DNA of 64,000 nt from Mesorhizobium sp. CU3 (GTDB lineage Bacteria > Pseudomonadota > Alphaproteobacteria > Rhizobiales > Rhizobiaceae). Both the position numbers and the translations under genes were made by a program. How positions within the stretch are numbered: position 1 is the first letter of the stretch; every line of letters begins with the position of its first letter. Below are positions 26,864 through 36,499 of the stretch, in pieces. Below the pieces are notes generated by a model that was not told the DNA's origin, searched no databases, and saw only the letters and a list, made by a program, of their open reading frames with translations. The stretch lies in the NCBI RefSeq assembly GCF_006442965.1, contig NZ_VFWX01000009.1:186001-250000 (forward strand). The letters run 5' to 3'.

Positions 26864-28315
26864 ATGTCGCTTTCCTCCGCACTAAGCATTGCCCAGTCCG
26901 CGCTGCTGGCCACCTCCAAGCAGACCAGCGTCGTGTCACGCAATGTGGCCGACGCCTCCAATCCGGATTACACGCGCCGCATCGCCGTCGTCACCAGCAC
27001 GTCGCCCGGCGCCCGGGCGGTGGATATCCAGCGCACCGCCAACGACCTTCTGTTCCGCCAGAACCTTTCGGCGCTCTCGGCCTGGAGCGGACAGAGCGCG
27101 CTCTATAACGGCATGGATCAGCTCGATCTCTCGGTCAACGGGGTCGACAATGCGTCGTCCCCATCGACCGCGATCGCCAATCTGCAGCAGGCGCTGCAGC
27201 TCTACGCCACGACACCGTCGAACCAGAACCTCGGCTCCAGCGTCATCGACGCCGCCAAGCAGGTGGTGAATTCGCTGAACAGCGGCACGACGGCGATACA
27301 GGATTTCAGGACCCAGACCGATAGCCAGATCTCGGCCGCAGTCAGCGACCTCAATTCGCTGCTCGGCCAGTTCCAGGACGCCAATAAGGCCGTAATATCC
27401 GGCACGCGCTCGGGAACCGACGTGTCCGACGCGCTCGATCAGCGCGACGCGCTGCTGAAGAAGATAGCGGAGTATGTCCCCGTATCGACCTTCACGCGCG
27501 GCGACAACGACATGGTCATCACCACCAAGGATGGCACGACGCTGTTCGAGACGGTACCGCGCTCGGTGACCTTCACGCCGTCGTCGGGCTACAGCGCCGG
27601 CACCCCCGGCAACACGGTCTACATCGACAACGTGCCGCTGTCGGCCGGCACCGGCGACAACACCACGGCCGACGGCAAGCTTGCCGGCATGCTGAAGCTG
27701 CGCGACGGCGTTGCCGCCACCATGCAGAGCCAGCTCGACGAGATCGCGCGCGGCTTGGTCACGGCATTTGCCGAAACCTCGTCCTCGCAGCCCAATGCGA
27801 CGGGCCTGTTCACCTGGTCCGGAGCGCCGGCAATTCCGGCCGCCGGCACGCTTGTTAACGGCCTCGCCGGCTCGATCAAGGTCAACGCGGCGATGGATCC
27901 CAGCGCCGGCGGCGACCCGTCGCTCCTGCGCGATGGCGGCGCCAACGGCGCCGCCTATGTCGTCAACACCGGTGGCGCATCCTATTCGGACCTGCTGATC
28001 AGCTATGGCAACAAGCTCGATCAGCCGATGGCCTTCGACAGCTCGGCCGGCATCACCGTCGCCTCCGGCGTCTCCGATTATGCGGCCAATGCCATCGGCT
28101 GGTTCGAAGGTGTGCGCCAGCAGGCCTCGACCAATGCCGAAAGCAAGCAGGCGCTCGCGGCACGCACGGCCGAGGCGCTGTCCAATGACACCGGCGTCAA
28201 TGTCGACCAGGAAATGTCGCTGCTGCTTGATCTCGAACACACCTATCAGGCGTCCGCACATATGATGAAAACGGTCAGCGACATGCTGGACTCCCTGATG
28301 GCCGCGGTAGGATAA
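26864..28315 (+). CDS. flgK: FlgK, hook-filament junction protein 1
   Basis: 483 residues. N-terminal LLATSKQTSVVSRNVADASN (about residues 16-35) is the FlgK form of the rod/hook motif, and the C-terminal NVDQEMSLLLDLEHTYQASA-type helix closes the D0 domain. It is the first junction layer between hook and filament. The start ATG is 30 bases after flgE; flgL follows three bases after its stop. Confidence 0.94.
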   Translation: MSLSSALSIAQSALLATSKQTSVVSRNVADASNPDYTRRIAVVTSTSPGARAVDIQRTANDLLFRQNLSALSAWSGQSALYNGMDQLDLSVNGVDNASSPSTAIANLQQALQLYATTPSNQNLGSSVIDAAKQVVNSLNSGTTAIQDFRTQTDSQISAAVSDLNSLLGQFQDANKAVISGTRSGTDVSDALDQRDALLKKIAEYVPVSTFTRGDNDMVITTKDGTTLFETVPRSVTFTPSSGYSAGTPGNTVYIDNVPLSAGTGDNTTADGKLAGMLKLRDGVAATMQSQLDEIARGLVTAFAETSSSQPNATGLFTWSGAPAIPAAGTLVNGLAGSIKVNAAMDPSAGGDPSLLRDGGANGAAYVVNTGGASYSDLLISYGNKLDQPMAFDSSAGITVASGVSDYAANAIGWFEGVRQQASTNAESKQALAARTAEALSNDTGVNVDQEMSLLLDLEHTYQASAHMMKTVSDMLDSLMAAVG

Positions 28316-28318
28316 TTC

Positions 28319-29368
28319 ATGAAAGCGACAGGCGTTTCCTCAGCTGCCATCTCCAACGCGCTGCGCTACCAGCAGGCCAAGATGCAGGCCGACCTCGTCA
28401 ACGCGACGAAGGAATCGCAGACCGGCAAGGTCGCCGATGTCGGCCTCGCGCTCGGCAACCGCACGACCCAGACTGTCACCTTCCAGCGCGATCTCGACCG
28501 GCTGAATGGCATCGTCGATTCCAACGCGCTGGTCGGGGCGAGGCTGACCTCGACCCAGGATTCGCTCGGCCAGCTTGCCACCACCGCACAGAGCTTCCTG
28601 TCGGCGTTGACCAGCGGCGTGTCGGGCGACTCCTCGACAAGCATCCTTAAGACTGCGGGCGCCTCGGCGCTGCAGCAGATGACCGGCATCCTGAACACCA
28701 GCGTCAACGGCGAATATCTGTTCGCCGGCACCAACACCGACGTCAAGCCGATCGACGACTTCAACGCCGCCGGCTCGCCGGCCAAGGCCGCCTTCGACGC
28801 CGCCTTTTCAAGCTATTTCGGCTTCACCCAGACGGATCCGGCGGCGGCCAACATCACCGCCGCGCAGATGGACGGCTTCATCACCACGCAGGTCGAGCCG
28901 CAATTCCTGGGGGCCGGCTGGCAGGCCAACTGGTCGAGCGCCACCGACGACCAGATCACCAGCCGTATCTCGCTCAACGAAACCACCCAGACCTCGGTGA
29001 GCGCCAACGAACAAGGCATCCGCAAGCTCGCCATGGCGGCTGCGATGGTCAGCAGCATGCTCACCGGCAACATCAGCGAAGCCGCCCAAAGCGCGGTCGT
29101 CGACCGCGCGCAGGCGCTGGTCGGCGATGCCATCGGCGGCATCACACAGGTGCGGGCCGAAACGGGCCTCGCGCAGCAGCGCGTGTCCGACGCCAGCGAC
29201 CGCATGAAGACCCAGGTCGACCTGTTCGAGAAGCATATACTCGACCTCGAAGGCGTAGATCCCGCGGAAGCGGCGACCCGTGTAGCCGACCTGACGCAGC
29301 ATATCGAAACGTCTTTCGCGCTGACCGCGCGTCTGCAGCAGCTCAGCCTGCTCAACTATCTGACCTGA
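28319..29368 (+). CDS. flgL: FlgL, hook-filament junction protein 3
   Basis: 349 residues with flagellin-like ends: an N-terminal helix with QQAKMQADLVNATKESQTGK and a C-terminal domain (ETGLAQQRVSDASDRMKTQV, then LTARLQQLSLLNYL). The centre includes the NTSVNGEYLFAGTNTDVKPI segment typical of FlgL. It forms the second junction layer, onto which flagellin assembles. Confidence 0.93.
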   Translation: MKATGVSSAAISNALRYQQAKMQADLVNATKESQTGKVADVGLALGNRTTQTVTFQRDLDRLNGIVDSNALVGARLTSTQDSLGQLATTAQSFLSALTSGVSGDSSTSILKTAGASALQQMTGILNTSVNGEYLFAGTNTDVKPIDDFNAAGSPAKAAFDAAFSSYFGFTQTDPAAANITAAQMDGFITTQVEPQFLGAGWQANWSSATDDQITSRISLNETTQTSVSANEQGIRKLAMAAAMVSSMLTGNISEAAQSAVVDRAQALVGDAIGGITQVRAETGLAQQRVSDASDRMKTQVDLFEKHILDLEGVDPAEAATRVADLTQHIETSFALTARLQQLSLLNYLT

Positions 29369-29399
29369 ACCCTCACCCCGGAACGCCAGAGCGCCGACC

Positions 29400-29747
29400 A
29401 TGTATCAATTCTCCTACGCCGACATCCAGACCGACTCCGTCGCCGACGCCAAGGACAGGGAGCGACAGCTTCTCACGCGCTCGATCGACATGTTGTCGGC
29501 GGCCTCTGCCGTCGGCATCGAATCGATGGAAGCGGTCGAAGCGCTGCACTTCACCAACCGCATCTGGACCACCTTCGTCGAGGATCTCGGCTCCAGCGAC
29601 AACGCGCTGCCGAAAGAGCTACGCGCCAATTTGATCTCCATCGGCCTGTGGCTGCTGCGCGAGACGGAGGACATCCGCCAGGGCCGCACCAACAATTTCG
29701 AAGGATTGATCGAAGTCTCGCAGATCATCCGAGACGGCATCCAATGA
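29400..29747 (+). CDS. flaF: FlaF, flagellin synthesis/secretion regulator
   Basis: 115 residues, the usual FlaF size. It starts YQFSYADIQTDSVADAKDRE and contains the conserved EALHFTNRIWTTFVEDLGSS segment and a tail NFEGLIEVSQIIRDGIQ. In Caulobacter FlaF promotes flagellin translation and secretion in opposition to FlbT. Here too it directly precedes flbT, overlapping it by four bases. Confidence 0.92.
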   Translation: MYQFSYADIQTDSVADAKDRERQLLTRSIDMLSAASAVGIESMEAVEALHFTNRIWTTFVEDLGSSDNALPKELRANLISIGLWLLRETEDIRQGRTNNFEGLIEVSQIIRDGIQ

Positions 29748-30181
29748 CCAACACGCTGAAGATCTCGCTCAAGCCGAACGAGAAGATCTACATCAACGGC
29801 GCCGTTATCCGCGTCGACCGCAAGGTCACGCTCGAATTGATGAACGACGTGCAATTCCTGCTTGAGAGCCATGTCATCCAGGCCGATCAGGCCTCGACGC
29901 CGCTCAGGCAGCTCTATTTCATCGTGCAGATCATGCTGATCAATCCGGTCGGCGCCGCGGAAGCCCGCGATATGTTCCGCCGCTCGCTGCCGATGCTGAT
30001 TGCAAGTTTCTACAATCCCGACATCTGCAAGGCCTTGAAGCAGATCGACCGCATGGTCGGCGAGGATGAGATCTACGAAGCGCTGAAGGCGATCCGGGCG
30101 CTTTATCCGCTCGAGCGCAAGGCGCTCGAGGACAATGACGACAGTCGTGAAGCGCCGCGGGCGCTTGCGGTGGGAGCTTAA
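29744..30181 (+). CDS. flbT: FlbT, post-transcriptional flagellin regulator
   Basis: 145 residues from the ATG at 29744, which overlaps the flaF stop (ATGA); longer in-frame readings start inside flaF. The sequence LKISLKPNEKIYINGAVIRV and LQFLLESHVI-type helix is characteristic of FlbT, with PLRQLYFIVQIMLINPVGAA following. In Caulobacter FlbT binds the flagellin mRNA leader and lowers its stability. Both flagellin leaders in this window carry a shared GGCATGCCGG element that could be its target. Confidence 0.93.
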   Translation: MTNTLKISLKPNEKIYINGAVIRVDRKVTLELMNDVQFLLESHVIQADQASTPLRQLYFIVQIMLINPVGAAEARDMFRRSLPMLIASFYNPDICKALKQIDRMVGEDEIYEALKAIRALYPLERKALEDNDDSREAPRALAVGA

Positions 30182-30184
30182 GAC

Positions 30185-30592
30185 ATGACCGTGGACATGA
30201 CGACGACGATACCGGCCGGTGCAAACTCCAGCACCACGCAGACCTCGAAGACGGCGGTCGACTACCAGTCGTTCCTGAAGCTGCTCATCGCCGAGATGAA
30301 GAACCAGGATCCGACCAAGCCGATGGATTCCACACAGTATGTCGCGCAGCTCGCGACCTTCTCGCAGGTCGAACAATCGGTGCAGACCAACACCAAGCTC
30401 GACCAGATCATGTCGTCGTCGGCGCTGTCGCAGGCCGATGCGATCATCGGGCGCAACATCACCTCGGCCGACGGCAAGACCTCGGGAACCGTGGCGTCGG
30501 TGACACTGTCGAGCAGCGGCCTGGTCGCGGTGCTGCAGGACGGCACCAAGGTGCCCGTCGGCGAAGGCGTGTCCATCAAGCCGGCAAGCTAG
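30185..30592 (+). CDS. flgD: FlgD, hook scaffold/cap protein (short form)
   Basis: 135 residues, against about 230 in enterics, because the C-terminal Tudor/fibronectin-like domains are reduced. The conserved FlgD front is clear: YQSFLKLLIAEMKNQDPTKP followed by DSTQYVAQLATFSQVEQSVQ (about residues 22-62). It caps the growing hook. Start ATG three bases after flbT. Short FlgD is common in Rhizobiales, so it is not judged truncated. Confidence 0.92.
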   Translation: MTVDMTTTIPAGANSSTTQTSKTAVDYQSFLKLLIAEMKNQDPTKPMDSTQYVAQLATFSQVEQSVQTNTKLDQIMSSSALSQADAIIGRNITSADGKTSGTVASVTLSSSGLVAVLQDGTKVPVGEGVSIKPAS

Positions 30593-30603
30593 GAAGAACC
30601 GGA

Positions 30604-30870
30604 ATGAATGAGGCCGACGCCCTCGATATCGTCCAATACGCGGTATGGACGGTGCTCACGGCCTCCGCCCCTGTGGTGCTGGTGGCGATGGCCGTCGGCA
30701 TTGGCATCGCGCTCATCCAAGCGCTGACCCAGATCCAGGAAATCACGCTCACCTTCGTGCCCAAGATCGTTGCCATCATGCTGGTGGTGGCGTTGACCGG
30801 CCCGTTCATGGGCAGCCAGATCTCGGCTTTCACCAACGTCATCTTCGAGCGCATCGAGCACGGTTTCTGA
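30604..30870 (+). CDS. fliQ: FliQ, flagellar export gate protein
   Basis: 88 residues with two membrane helices (about 12-40 and 50-74) and the motif ALIQALTQIQEITLTFVPKI in the loop, diagnostic for FliQ. It forms part of the export pore with FliP and FliR. GGAA lies about five bases before the ATG. In related rhizobia flhA and fliR follow directly; here 9.8 kb of other genes intervene. Confidence 0.94.
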   Translation: MNEADALDIVQYAVWTVLTASAPVVLVAMAVGIGIALIQALTQIQEITLTFVPKIVAIMLVVALTGPFMGSQISAFTNVIFERIEHGF

Positions 30871-31021
30871 GGCCTGCCGGGGCGGATCCTGAACCGCTCG
30901 CACAAGGTCGGAAGATCGCTTGCGGCCAGAGTGCCAGCGGTTAGATTGTCTTCGCGCGGGCTGGCGTTTTGTTCAGACGATTTCGGGAAGCGATGCATCA
31001 GGCAAAGGCGGACGGCGGGCG

Positions 31022-32887
31022 ATGTGCGGGATAGCCGGCGTCTGGCGAAAGCGCGATCCGATCGGCAGCGGCGACCTTGCTGATGTCGCCTGCATGATGC
31101 AGGCCTTGGCGCATCGCGGTCCTGATGACCACGACAGCTGGAACAATGCCCGCCTGGCGCTCGGCCATCGCCGGCTTGCCATCATCGATCCCTCGCCCGC
31201 CGCCCGCGAGCCGATGCTGACCGCCTCGGGCGACGGGGTCCTCTGCTACAATGGCGAGGTCTACAATTACCGCGCGCTGCGCAAGGAGCTAGAGGCGGAA
31301 GGCCTGACCTTTCGCAGCGTCTCCGACACCGAGGTCGTGCTGCAGGCCCTGCATCGCTGGGGGCCGGAAAAGGCCGTGCCGCTGTTCGACGGCATGTTCG
31401 CCTTCGCCTACTTCGATGCCCGCGACAACGCCTTGTGGCTCGCCCGTGATCGGCTGGGCATCAAGCCGATGTCAGTCGCCGAGACAGAGGGCAGGCTGCT
31501 GTTCGCCTCCGAGGACAAGGCCATTCTCGCCTGCGCCGATTTCCCGCGCCGTGTCGACACGCGCGAGCTCACCTTGCGGCTCGCCTGGCAGAGCCGCGAT
31601 TCGAGCTACAGCGTCTTCGAGGGCATCGAGCGCCTGCCGCCGGCCGGCCTCTGGAAGATCGGCGATGACGGCATCGAAAAGCATCGCTACTGGCACGTGC
31701 TCGATGTGCTGAAGACGGAGCGCATCGCCGGTGACCGAGTTTCCGACGCCGAGCACATGGCGACCCTGCAAACCCTGCTCCAGCAAAGCGTCGAGCTGCA
31801 CTGCATCGCCGACACCAGCCTCGCCGCCGCCTGCAGTGGCGGCGTCGATTCAGGCCTGATCACAGCGCTTGCCAAGAACTTCCGGCCGGAGATGCACGCC
31901 TATGTCGTCGACCCGAAGCTTGGCACCAGCGAGGCCGAAGACGCCGAGCGGACCGGCCGCCATGTTGGCGTCGACCTGCGCCGGGTGCCCGTCGATCAGG
32001 ACCGTTTCTTCGCGCTCTGGCCGCGCGCCGTCTGGCATCTCGAAACCGATGGCTGGCATGCAAGCCATGCCGGCCTGCTGGCGCTTGCCGAGCAATGCCG
32101 CACCGACGGCGTCAAGGTGCTGCTCACCGGCGAGGGTTCCGACGAGCTGTTCGGCGGCTACAAATGGCAGGCATCGACGATGCGGCTGTGGCGCCAGCCC
32201 TGGCTGCCGCGCCTGTTCCAGTCGAAAGCCCGGCGCGACCGCAAGTTCGCGCAGCTGCGCAGGGCGCCGTTCCGCAACTCGGTCGGCCGCGGCTCGCCCT
32301 GGGACCGCAACATCGCGCAGCGGGCACTGTCGCCGGAACTGAACTTCCTGCAGACCAAATTGTTCGATAGGCTGGAAGGTGTATCGCCGCTGGATGACCG
32401 CGCTTTCCTGGCAAGCTGCTTCTACGATCTCTACTCGCACCTGCAGGACCTTTTGCACCGGCACGACAGGCTGAGCATGGCGGCGTCGGTCGAGCTCAGG
32501 GTGCCGTTCCTCGAGAACCGGCTGATCGACTTCGCGATCCACCTGCCGAGGCGGCACAAATACCGTGGCGGCACCGGCAAGTGGCTGCTCAAACAGGTCG
32601 CCGAAACCCATCTGCCGCGCCAGAACATCCGCGCGGCAAAGAACGGCTTTCAGATGTCCGAGGCTTTCTCCGCCGGTACGCAAGGCCTGCTGCGCGGCGG
32701 CCTGCTGCGCGATGCCATGAAGTGGTCGTCGTCCGAAGTCGAGGACCTGACCGAAATGGCGAAGAGGCAGGAACCGTCGAGACTGCGCCTCGTCGGCATG
32801 GAAATTCTGCTTCGGCTCTATCTGGGCGGCGAGACGCCGGAGAGCCTCACCGAAGCGCTGCATCGCGAGGCGGCGAAGGCCAGATAG
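31022..32887 (+). CDS. asnB: Asparagine synthase (glutamine-hydrolysing)-like amidotransferase
   Basis: 621 residues from the ATG at 31022, chosen because it exposes the N-terminal Cys2 nucleophile (MCGIAGVWRK). Residues 1-200 are the class II glutaminase domain (RGPDDHDSWNNARLALGHRR, CYNGEVYNYRALRKELE). Residues about 230-600 are the ATP-pyrophosphatase synthetase domain, with the SGGVDSGL nucleotide motif near residue 272 and LLTGEGSDELFGGYKWQ. The longer length than E. coli AsnB and lone placement are typical of AsnB paralogues used in cell-surface or secondary amidation, so free asparagine synthesis is only one option. It is the first gene of the block interrupting fliQ-flhA. Confidence 0.85.
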   Translation: MCGIAGVWRKRDPIGSGDLADVACMMQALAHRGPDDHDSWNNARLALGHRRLAIIDPSPAAREPMLTASGDGVLCYNGEVYNYRALRKELEAEGLTFRSVSDTEVVLQALHRWGPEKAVPLFDGMFAFAYFDARDNALWLARDRLGIKPMSVAETEGRLLFASEDKAILACADFPRRVDTRELTLRLAWQSRDSSYSVFEGIERLPPAGLWKIGDDGIEKHRYWHVLDVLKTERIAGDRVSDAEHMATLQTLLQQSVELHCIADTSLAAACSGGVDSGLITALAKNFRPEMHAYVVDPKLGTSEAEDAERTGRHVGVDLRRVPVDQDRFFALWPRAVWHLETDGWHASHAGLLALAEQCRTDGVKVLLTGEGSDELFGGYKWQASTMRLWRQPWLPRLFQSKARRDRKFAQLRRAPFRNSVGRGSPWDRNIAQRALSPELNFLQTKLFDRLEGVSPLDDRAFLASCFYDLYSHLQDLLHRHDRLSMAASVELRVPFLENRLIDFAIHLPRRHKYRGGTGKWLLKQVAETHLPRQNIRAAKNGFQMSEAFSAGTQGLLRGGLLRDAMKWSSSEVEDLTEMAKRQEPSRLRLVGMEILLRLYLGGETPESLTEALHREAAKAR

Positions 32888-33037
32888 CGATAAAATTGGT
32901 CCAGAGCGGCGAGATGCTTGGTTTAATGCTTCGCCGACGCATTTTCGCCTTTGCCTTCCTGTTGTTGGGCCGCACTCTTTGACGACTCGCCGAAGCGCGG
33001 CGGGCCAGGTTCTATAGGCAGAGGCGGAACGGCAGCG

Positions 33038-34681
33038 ATGATGGACGACGAGCCGGACAGCGAACGCGTCTCCGCGCTGGCGCCGTTCCGGCATGGCATT
33101 TTCCGCGCCGTCTGGTCGGCCAATCTGGTGTCGAATTTCGGCGGCCTCATCCAGGGCGTCGGCGCCGCCTGGATGATGACGACGATTGCCACCTCCTCCT
33201 ACCAGGTGGCGCTGGTCCAGGCCTCCACCACCTTGCCGATCATGCTGTTCGCGCTGGTCGCCGGCGCCATTGCCGACAGCTTCAACCGCCGCATGGTCAT
33301 GCTAGTCGCGCAGACCTTCATGCTGGTCGTCTCGGCGCTGCTCACCCTCTTCACCTGGTATGGCTGGATCACGCCCTGGACGCTGCTTGCCTTCACCTTC
33401 CTGATCGACAGCGGCACGGCGCTGAACAGCCCGGCCTGGCAGGCCTCGGTCGGCGATATGGTGCCGCGCACCAAGGTGCCGGCGGCGGTGGCGCTGAATT
33501 CGCTGGGCTTCAACATCACGCGCAGCGTCGGCCCGGCCATCGGCGGCGTCATCGTCGCGGCCGCGGGCGCAGCCGCCGCCTTTGCCGCCAACGCCGTCAG
33601 CTATATCGGCCTGATCGTCGTGCTCACCCGCTGGAAGCCGGAGGTGCCGGCGCAGACATTGCCGCGCGAGTCGCTGGGTGCGGCGATGGGCGCTGGCCTG
33701 CGCTATGTCGCCATGTCGCCCAACATCGCCAAGGTGCTGGTGCGCGGCGCAGCCTTCGGCTTCAGCGCCGGCGCCGTGCTCGCGCTGCTGCCGCTGGTGG
33801 CGCGCGACGTCGTAAAGGGCGACGCGCTGACCTATGGCATCATGCTCGGCGCCTTCGGCATCGGCGCGGTCGGCGGCGCGCTGATCAGCGTCAGGTTGCG
33901 GCAGTTGCTGTCCAGCGAGACGATGGTGCGCATGGCTTTTGCCGGCTTCGCGGTCTGCGCCTTCAACGCCGCCGTCAGCGACAATGCCTGGCAGACGGCG
34001 GCGGGCCTTCTGATCGGCGGCGCCTGCTGGGTGATCGCGCTATCGCACTTCAACGTCACGGTGCAGATGTCGACGCCGCGCTGGGTGGTCGGCCGCGTGT
34101 TGTCGATCTACCAGACGGCTACCTTCGGCGGCATCGCGCTGGGCAGCTGGATCTGGGGCGTCGTCGCCGATGCGCATGGCGCCGAGACCGCGCTGATCGC
34201 GGCGGCCATCGCCATGCTTGCTGGCGGCGCCATCGGCCTCGTCCTGCCACTGCCGAGGCAGACGTTGCTCAACCTCGATCCACTCAACCGCTTCAAGGAG
34301 CCGATGCTGTCGCTCGATCTCAAGCCGCGCAGCGGTCCGATCGCCATCATGATCGAATACATCATCCGCGAGGAGGACGTGCCGGAGTTCCTGGCCGCCA
34401 TGGCTGAACGCGGCCGCATCCGCCGCCGCGACGGCGCCCGCAACTGGACGCTCGCGCGCGATCTCGAGAACCCGACCGTGTGGATCGAGCACTACCACAC
34501 CCCGACCTGGGTCGAGTATATCCGCCACAACCGGCGCGCCACCCACGCCGATGCCGTGATCGGCGAACGGGTGCGGGCGCTGCACAGCGGCGAGGACCCG
34601 CCGCGCGTGCGCCGCATGATCGAACGCCCGACGACCGCGGGCACGACGATCGTGTCACCCAAGGGCCCGATCGATCACTGA
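33038..34681 (+). CDS. MFS transporter, MFS_3 (EntS-like) type
   Basis: 547 residues from the ATG at 33038 (GAGGCGGA about ten bases upstream). The first 420 residues hold about 11-12 membrane helices, with FRAVWSANLVSNFGGLIQGV and ADSFNRRMVMLVAQ, the loop 2-3 motif of the family. The last 120 residues are soluble (IAIMIEYIIREEDVPEFLAA, VWIEHYHTPTWVEYIRHNRR) and resemble an ABM-like fold; this tail is a normal part of the longer MFS_3 members. The substrate is unknown; export of a small molecule is the usual role. It lies 150 bases after the asparagine synthase-like gene. Confidence 0.85.
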   Translation: MMDDEPDSERVSALAPFRHGIFRAVWSANLVSNFGGLIQGVGAAWMMTTIATSSYQVALVQASTTLPIMLFALVAGAIADSFNRRMVMLVAQTFMLVVSALLTLFTWYGWITPWTLLAFTFLIDSGTALNSPAWQASVGDMVPRTKVPAAVALNSLGFNITRSVGPAIGGVIVAAAGAAAAFAANAVSYIGLIVVLTRWKPEVPAQTLPRESLGAAMGAGLRYVAMSPNIAKVLVRGAAFGFSAGAVLALLPLVARDVVKGDALTYGIMLGAFGIGAVGGALISVRLRQLLSSETMVRMAFAGFAVCAFNAAVSDNAWQTAAGLLIGGACWVIALSHFNVTVQMSTPRWVVGRVLSIYQTATFGGIALGSWIWGVVADAHGAETALIAAAIAMLAGGAIGLVLPLPRQTLLNLDPLNRFKEPMLSLDLKPRSGPIAIMIEYIIREEDVPEFLAAMAERGRIRRRDGARNWTLARDLENPTVWIEHYHTPTWVEYIRHNRRATHADAVIGERVRALHSGEDPPRVRRMIERPTTAGTTIVSPKGPIDH

Positions 34682-34728
34682 GGTCGACCGGCATTCGCGG
34701 CCGAGCATGGCGACGCCACTCTAGGCGA

Positions 34729-35031
34729 TCAGCCGGGACTGTGGATCATGTAGAGCTTGCGCGTCTCGTGGATGTGCCACTCGCCTTTCCAGCCCTGCGG
34801 CAAGACGAGCAGGTCGCCAGGCCCGAGTTCATGCATCTCGCCGTCGGCGCGGCTGACCTCAACGCGGCCGGGGATTATGTGGCAGATCTCCGACGAGCCC
34901 GACCGGTCGGCGGTGAACCGGCCGGGCGTGCATTCCCAGATGCCAATATCGGCCGTGGCGAGGTCGCGGAAGGTCGAAAGATCGATCAAGGCTGTCTCCA
35001 TGACTAAGGCAACGGGGGCAGTGGTTTCCAT
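34729..35031 (-). CDS. Small cupin-domain protein
   Basis: 100 residues; the second half is a single cupin barrel (SSEICHIIPGRVEVSRADGE, GPGDLLVLPQGWKGEWHIHE). It resembles the DUF861/EutQ-like cupins. An in-frame ATG at 35001 would give 90 residues; neither start has a clear ribosome-binding site. It lies 27 bases downstream of the FAD oxidoreductase on the same strand, so both may serve one catabolic step. The chemistry is unknown. Confidence 0.75.
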   Translation of the reverse strand: METTAPVALVMETALIDLSTFRDLATADIGIWECTPGRFTADRSGSSEICHIIPGRVEVSRADGEMHELGPGDLLVLPQGWKGEWHIHETRKLYMIHSPG

Positions 35032-35058
35032 GTGCGGAATTGTGGTGGCGTCGAACCG

Positions 35059-36444
35059 CTAGTGGCCGGTGATGCTGTCGGCCAGCGCGGCAAGCTTCGA
35101 GGTGTGCGCCAACCCCGCGGCCTCGCGTTGATCGGCAATGCGGTAGAACTGGTACATCGAATGCACCCCCAGCCAGCGCAACGGCTCCGGCTCCCATGGC
35201 CGGACCTTGCGGTTGACCCAGGGCAGCCGCGTCAGCTCTGTGTTCTGACCGAGCACCAGATCGGCAAGCGTACGCCCGGAGAGATTGGAGCTCGACACGC
35301 CGAGCCCGACATAGCCGCCGGCCCAGCCGATGCGCGTCGCCGGATCGAGGCCGACAGTCGTGCACCAGTCGCGCGGCACGCCGAGCACGCCGCACCAGGC
35401 ATGCTCGATCCGAGACCCAGCCGTCTGCGGCAAGAGCGTCGTCAGGATCGTATGCAACTGGTCGATCGTCGCCTGCTGCGTCTGGCCGTTGACGTCGGTG
35501 CGCGAGCCATAGCGATAGGGCACGCCGCGCCCACCCATGGTGATGCGGCCCTCGCGCGTGCGCTGCGCGTAGCAATAGGCATGCGCGGCATTGCCGAGCA
35601 GCTCATGGCCCTCCCAGCCGATCTGGCGCCAGAGTTCCTCCGACAGCGGCTCAGTGACGATCTGCGCGCTGTTCAGCGCCAGCCAGGTGCGTCCCTCACC
35701 GGGAATGCCGGCGGTGAAACCTTCCGTCGCGCGGATGATGGTCTCGGCCCGCACCGTGCCGCGAACCGTGCTGACAACGCCCTTGGCAATCGCCGTCACC
35801 GTCGTCTTCTCGTAGATCGGCACGCCGAGCCGCTCGACCGCCGCCGCCAGCCCGCGCACCAGCTTGGCCGGCTGCACCCGCGCCTGGCCATGGATGACGA
35901 AGCCGCCCAGCACATCCTTGATGGCGATGCGCGTGCGGGTGGCCGCCTGGTCGAGCAATTCGATGCGCTCCGGATCGGCGTCCCAGGAGCGGATCGTCTC
36001 GCATTCCTCGTGCACGCGCTGCAGCTGCGCCGCATTGGTGGCGACCGTCAGGTTGTCGACGCGGCGGATATCGGCGTCGATGCCTTCCTCGGTGGCGACG
36101 CGGATCACCTCATCGACGCAGCCGGCCATCGCCTGCTGCATGGCGGTGACGCCCTGACGGGTCGAGGTCTTCAGATATTTTTCGCGAGACCAGCCGAAGC
36201 CGCCCGACAGCCAGCCGCCATTGCGTCCCGAAGCGCCGAAGCCAGCGAACTCGCGCTCGACGAGCACGATGCGCAGCGATGGCTTCGCCTTCTTCAGATA
36301 ATAGGCGGCCCACAGCCCGGTATAGCCGGCGCCGACGATCGCGACATCGGCCTCGATATCGCCGGGCAAAGGCGGGCGCGGCGTGGGAACCGCGCCGAGA
36401 TCGGCATACCAGAACGAGATGTCGCCGTTGCGTTTGACTTGCAT
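35059..36444 (-). CDS. FAD-dependent oxidoreductase, DAO/OrdL family
   Basis: 461 residues from the ATG at 36444; a TTG six codons earlier is the alternative. The N-terminal dinucleotide motif is ADVAIVGAGYTGLWAAYYL (about residues 31-49), followed by GFGASGRNGGWLSGGFG, which is typical of the PuuB/OrdL group of amine oxidases. The end has WAGGYVGLGVSSSNLSGRTL, the second FAD contact. Members oxidise secondary or primary amines such as gamma-glutamylputrescine or sarcosine; the substrate here cannot be read from sequence. It pairs with the cupin at 34729. Confidence 0.85.
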   Translation of the reverse strand: MQVKRNGDISFWYADLGAVPTPRPPLPGDIEADVAIVGAGYTGLWAAYYLKKAKPSLRIVLVEREFAGFGASGRNGGWLSGGFGWSREKYLKTSTRQGVTAMQQAMAGCVDEVIRVATEEGIDADIRRVDNLTVATNAAQLQRVHEECETIRSWDADPERIELLDQAATRTRIAIKDVLGGFVIHGQARVQPAKLVRGLAAAVERLGVPIYEKTTVTAIAKGVVSTVRGTVRAETIIRATEGFTAGIPGEGRTWLALNSAQIVTEPLSEELWRQIGWEGHELLGNAAHAYCYAQRTREGRITMGGRGVPYRYGSRTDVNGQTQQATIDQLHTILTTLLPQTAGSRIEHAWCGVLGVPRDWCTTVGLDPATRIGWAGGYVGLGVSSSNLSGRTLADLVLGQNTELTRLPWVNRKVRPWEPEPLRWLGVHSMYQFYRIADQREAAGLAHTSKLAALADSITGH

Positions 36445-36499
36445 GGGTGGTGTCCGGATCAAGGGGCGGGCTATAAGCTCGACATGCGGCTGTAAACTG

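Noticed and set aside
30185..30592. flgD as a truncated gene
   Set aside because: It is short compared with enteric FlgD but has normal start and stop context, and short FlgD is usual in Rhizobiales.
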